Assembly: GCA_017937655.1 (NCBI GenBank)
Contig: JAGBDE010000021.1
Coordinates: forward strand, 1 to 39,241
DNA from: Clostridia bacterium
GTDB lineage: Bacteria; Bacillota; Clostridia; Christensenellales; Aristaeellaceae
Reading direction: 5' to 3'
Length of the DNA stretch: 39,241 bases
Part shown: one piece after another, positions 38,438-39,241 of the stretch
How the letters are laid out: every line of letters begins with the position of its first letter
Position numbering within the stretch: position 1 is the first letter of the stretch
Translations under genes and position numbers: made by a program
The notes under the pieces: generated by a model
Database searches by the model: none
What the model was told of the DNA's origin: nothing
Seen by the model: only the letters and a program-made list of their open reading frames with translations

Positions 38438-39241
38438 TTACAGCTTGGGGCCAGCTTCCACCAGAGCCTTGCCAGCATCGTTGCCGGTGTACTTGACAAA
38501 GTTCTTCACGAAACGGCCGGCCAGATCCTTGGCCTTGGTTTCCCATTCAGAGGCATCGGCATAGGTGTCGCGGGGATCCAGGATGCCGGTGTCAACGCCG
38601 GGCAGTTCGGTGGGAACAGCCAGGTTGAAGTAGGGAATGGTCTTGGTTTCGGCCTTCAGGATGGAGCCATCCAGGATGGCGTCGATGATGCCGCGGGTAT
38701 CCTTGATGGAGATACGCTTGCCGGTGCCGTTCCAGCCGGTGTTGACCAGGTAAGCCTTGGCGCCGACCTTTTCCATCTTCTTGACCAGTTCTTCAGCGTA
38801 CTTGGTGGGATGCAGCTCCAGGAAAGCCTGGCCGAAGCAAGCGGAGAAGGTGGGGGTGGGCTCGGTGATGCCGCGCTCGGTGCCGGCCAGCTTGGAGGTG
38901 AAGCCGGACAGGAAGTAGTACTGAGCCTGCTCGGGGGTCAGGATGCTGACGGGGGGCAGAACGCCGAAAGCGTCAGCGGACAGGAAGATGACGTCCTTGG
39001 CGTCGGGAGCGGCGGACACGGGGCGGACGATCTTCTCGATGTGATCGATGGGATAGGACACGCGGGTGTTCTCGGTCACGCTGCCATCGGCGAAGTCGAT
39101 CTTGCCGTTTTCGTCCACGGTCACGTTCTCCAGCAGAGCGTTGCGGCGGATGGCGTTGTAGATGTCGGGCTCGGATTCCTTGTCCAGGTTGATAACCTTT
39201 GCGTAGCAGCCGCCCTCGAAGTTGAAGACGCCGTTGTCGTC
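38438..39241 (-). CDS. pckA: Phosphoenolpyruvate carboxykinase (ATP), C-terminal part
   Basis: The last 267 residues of PckA are present; the gene runs off the right edge, so the start and kinase P-loop are missing. The enzyme converts oxaloacetate and ATP to PEP, or works in reverse to fix CO2 in anaerobes. The visible part matches the bacterial ATP-type almost block for block: [67 protein letters not shown] and the terminal VEAGPKL. The frame is open to base 39241 with no break. Translation seemingly starting at 39124 is only an internal GTG. Confidence 0.97.
   Translation of the reverse strand, partial: DDNGVFNFEGGCYAKVINLDKESEPDIYNAIRRNALLENVTVDENGKIDFADGSVTENTRVSYPIDHIEKIVRPVSAAPDAKDVIFLSADAFGVLPPVSILTPEQAQYYFLSGFTSKLAGTERGITEPTPTFSACFGQAFLELHPTKYAEELVKKMEKVGAKAYLVNTGWNGTGKRISIKDTRGIIDAILDGSILKAETKTIPYFNLAVPTELPGVDTGILDPRDTYADASEWETKAKDLAGRFVKNFVKYTGNDAGKALVEAGPKL

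Noticed and set aside
1-39241. CRISPR array, insertion sequence or rRNA
   Set aside because: No regularly spaced direct repeats, transposase frames or rRNA sequence were seen in the window.

Overview
The window looks like a chromosomal segment of a GC-rich, anaerobic, spore-lineage member of the Clostridia, probably a gut or other host-associated organism. The support is a sigma-K gene, a ferredoxin-dependent 2-oxoacid oxidoreductase, a Gram-positive mre/mrd rod-shape operon, strong AGGAGG ribosome sites, and intracellular and secreted plant-glycan hydrolases. I cannot name the genus.

Layout. (1) 1-5.3 kb is an integrated mobile element: a DUF3847-type mobilization-associated gene cut by the left edge, a replication-initiator-like gene and a parB, all on the minus strand. 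Between them sits plus-strand cargo: a panE-like reductase, then a SRPBCC / ATC-hydrolase-like / membrane-protein operon behind a probable yybP-ykoY (Mn2+) riboswitch with a terminator platform. Three genes here each carry one apparent single-base deletion. (2) At 5.33 kb the element abuts a sigK that stops inside the sigma-4 recognition helix. This invites comparison with the skin elements that interrupt sigK in other spore formers. (3) 6.0-8.6 kb is an ECF sigma / membrane anti-sigma / secreted-protein cluster with a divergent membrane-anchored protein. (4) 8.6-11.7 kb is a GH27-GH51-DUF6171 operon. (5) 20.1-11.9 kb (minus) is maf-mreB-mreC-mreD-mrdA-minD-rodA, the cell-elongation operon. 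(6) 20.3-23.2 kb (plus) is a four-gene 2-oxoacid:ferredoxin oxidoreductase whose alpha subunit has a long amphipathic tail. (7) 26.4-23.4 kb (minus) is lipoprotein-nnr-GNAT-SDR, followed by an alpha/beta hydrolase at 27.2-26.5 kb. (8) 32.1-27.3 kb (minus) is livKHMGF, a branched-chain amino-acid ABC importer. (9) 34.6-32.2 kb (minus) is a HAD-thymidylate kinase fusion followed by mnmA. (10) 34.8-35.0 kb holds two tRNA-Ser genes. (11) 35.1-37.5 kb (plus) has a secreted protein and a DegV/FakB-like gene plus a HAD gene behind a promoter with two copies of the same operator. (12) 38.3-37.6 kb (minus) is a secreted GH16 glucanase, and pckA runs off the right edge.

How the parts fit. The importer and the 2-oxoacid oxidoreductase together suggest branched-chain amino-acid uptake and oxidation with ferredoxin reduction. 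The glycosidases suggest use of arabinose/galactose-containing oligosaccharides and beta-glucan. pckA links C4 and C3 metabolism. The most unusual items are the sigK/mobile-element junction, the Mn-riboswitch operon with no recognisable transporter family, the HAD-TMK fusion, the tailed VorB subunit, the twin operator at degV, and a hairpin-plus-20-nt module found in two convergent intergenic gaps.
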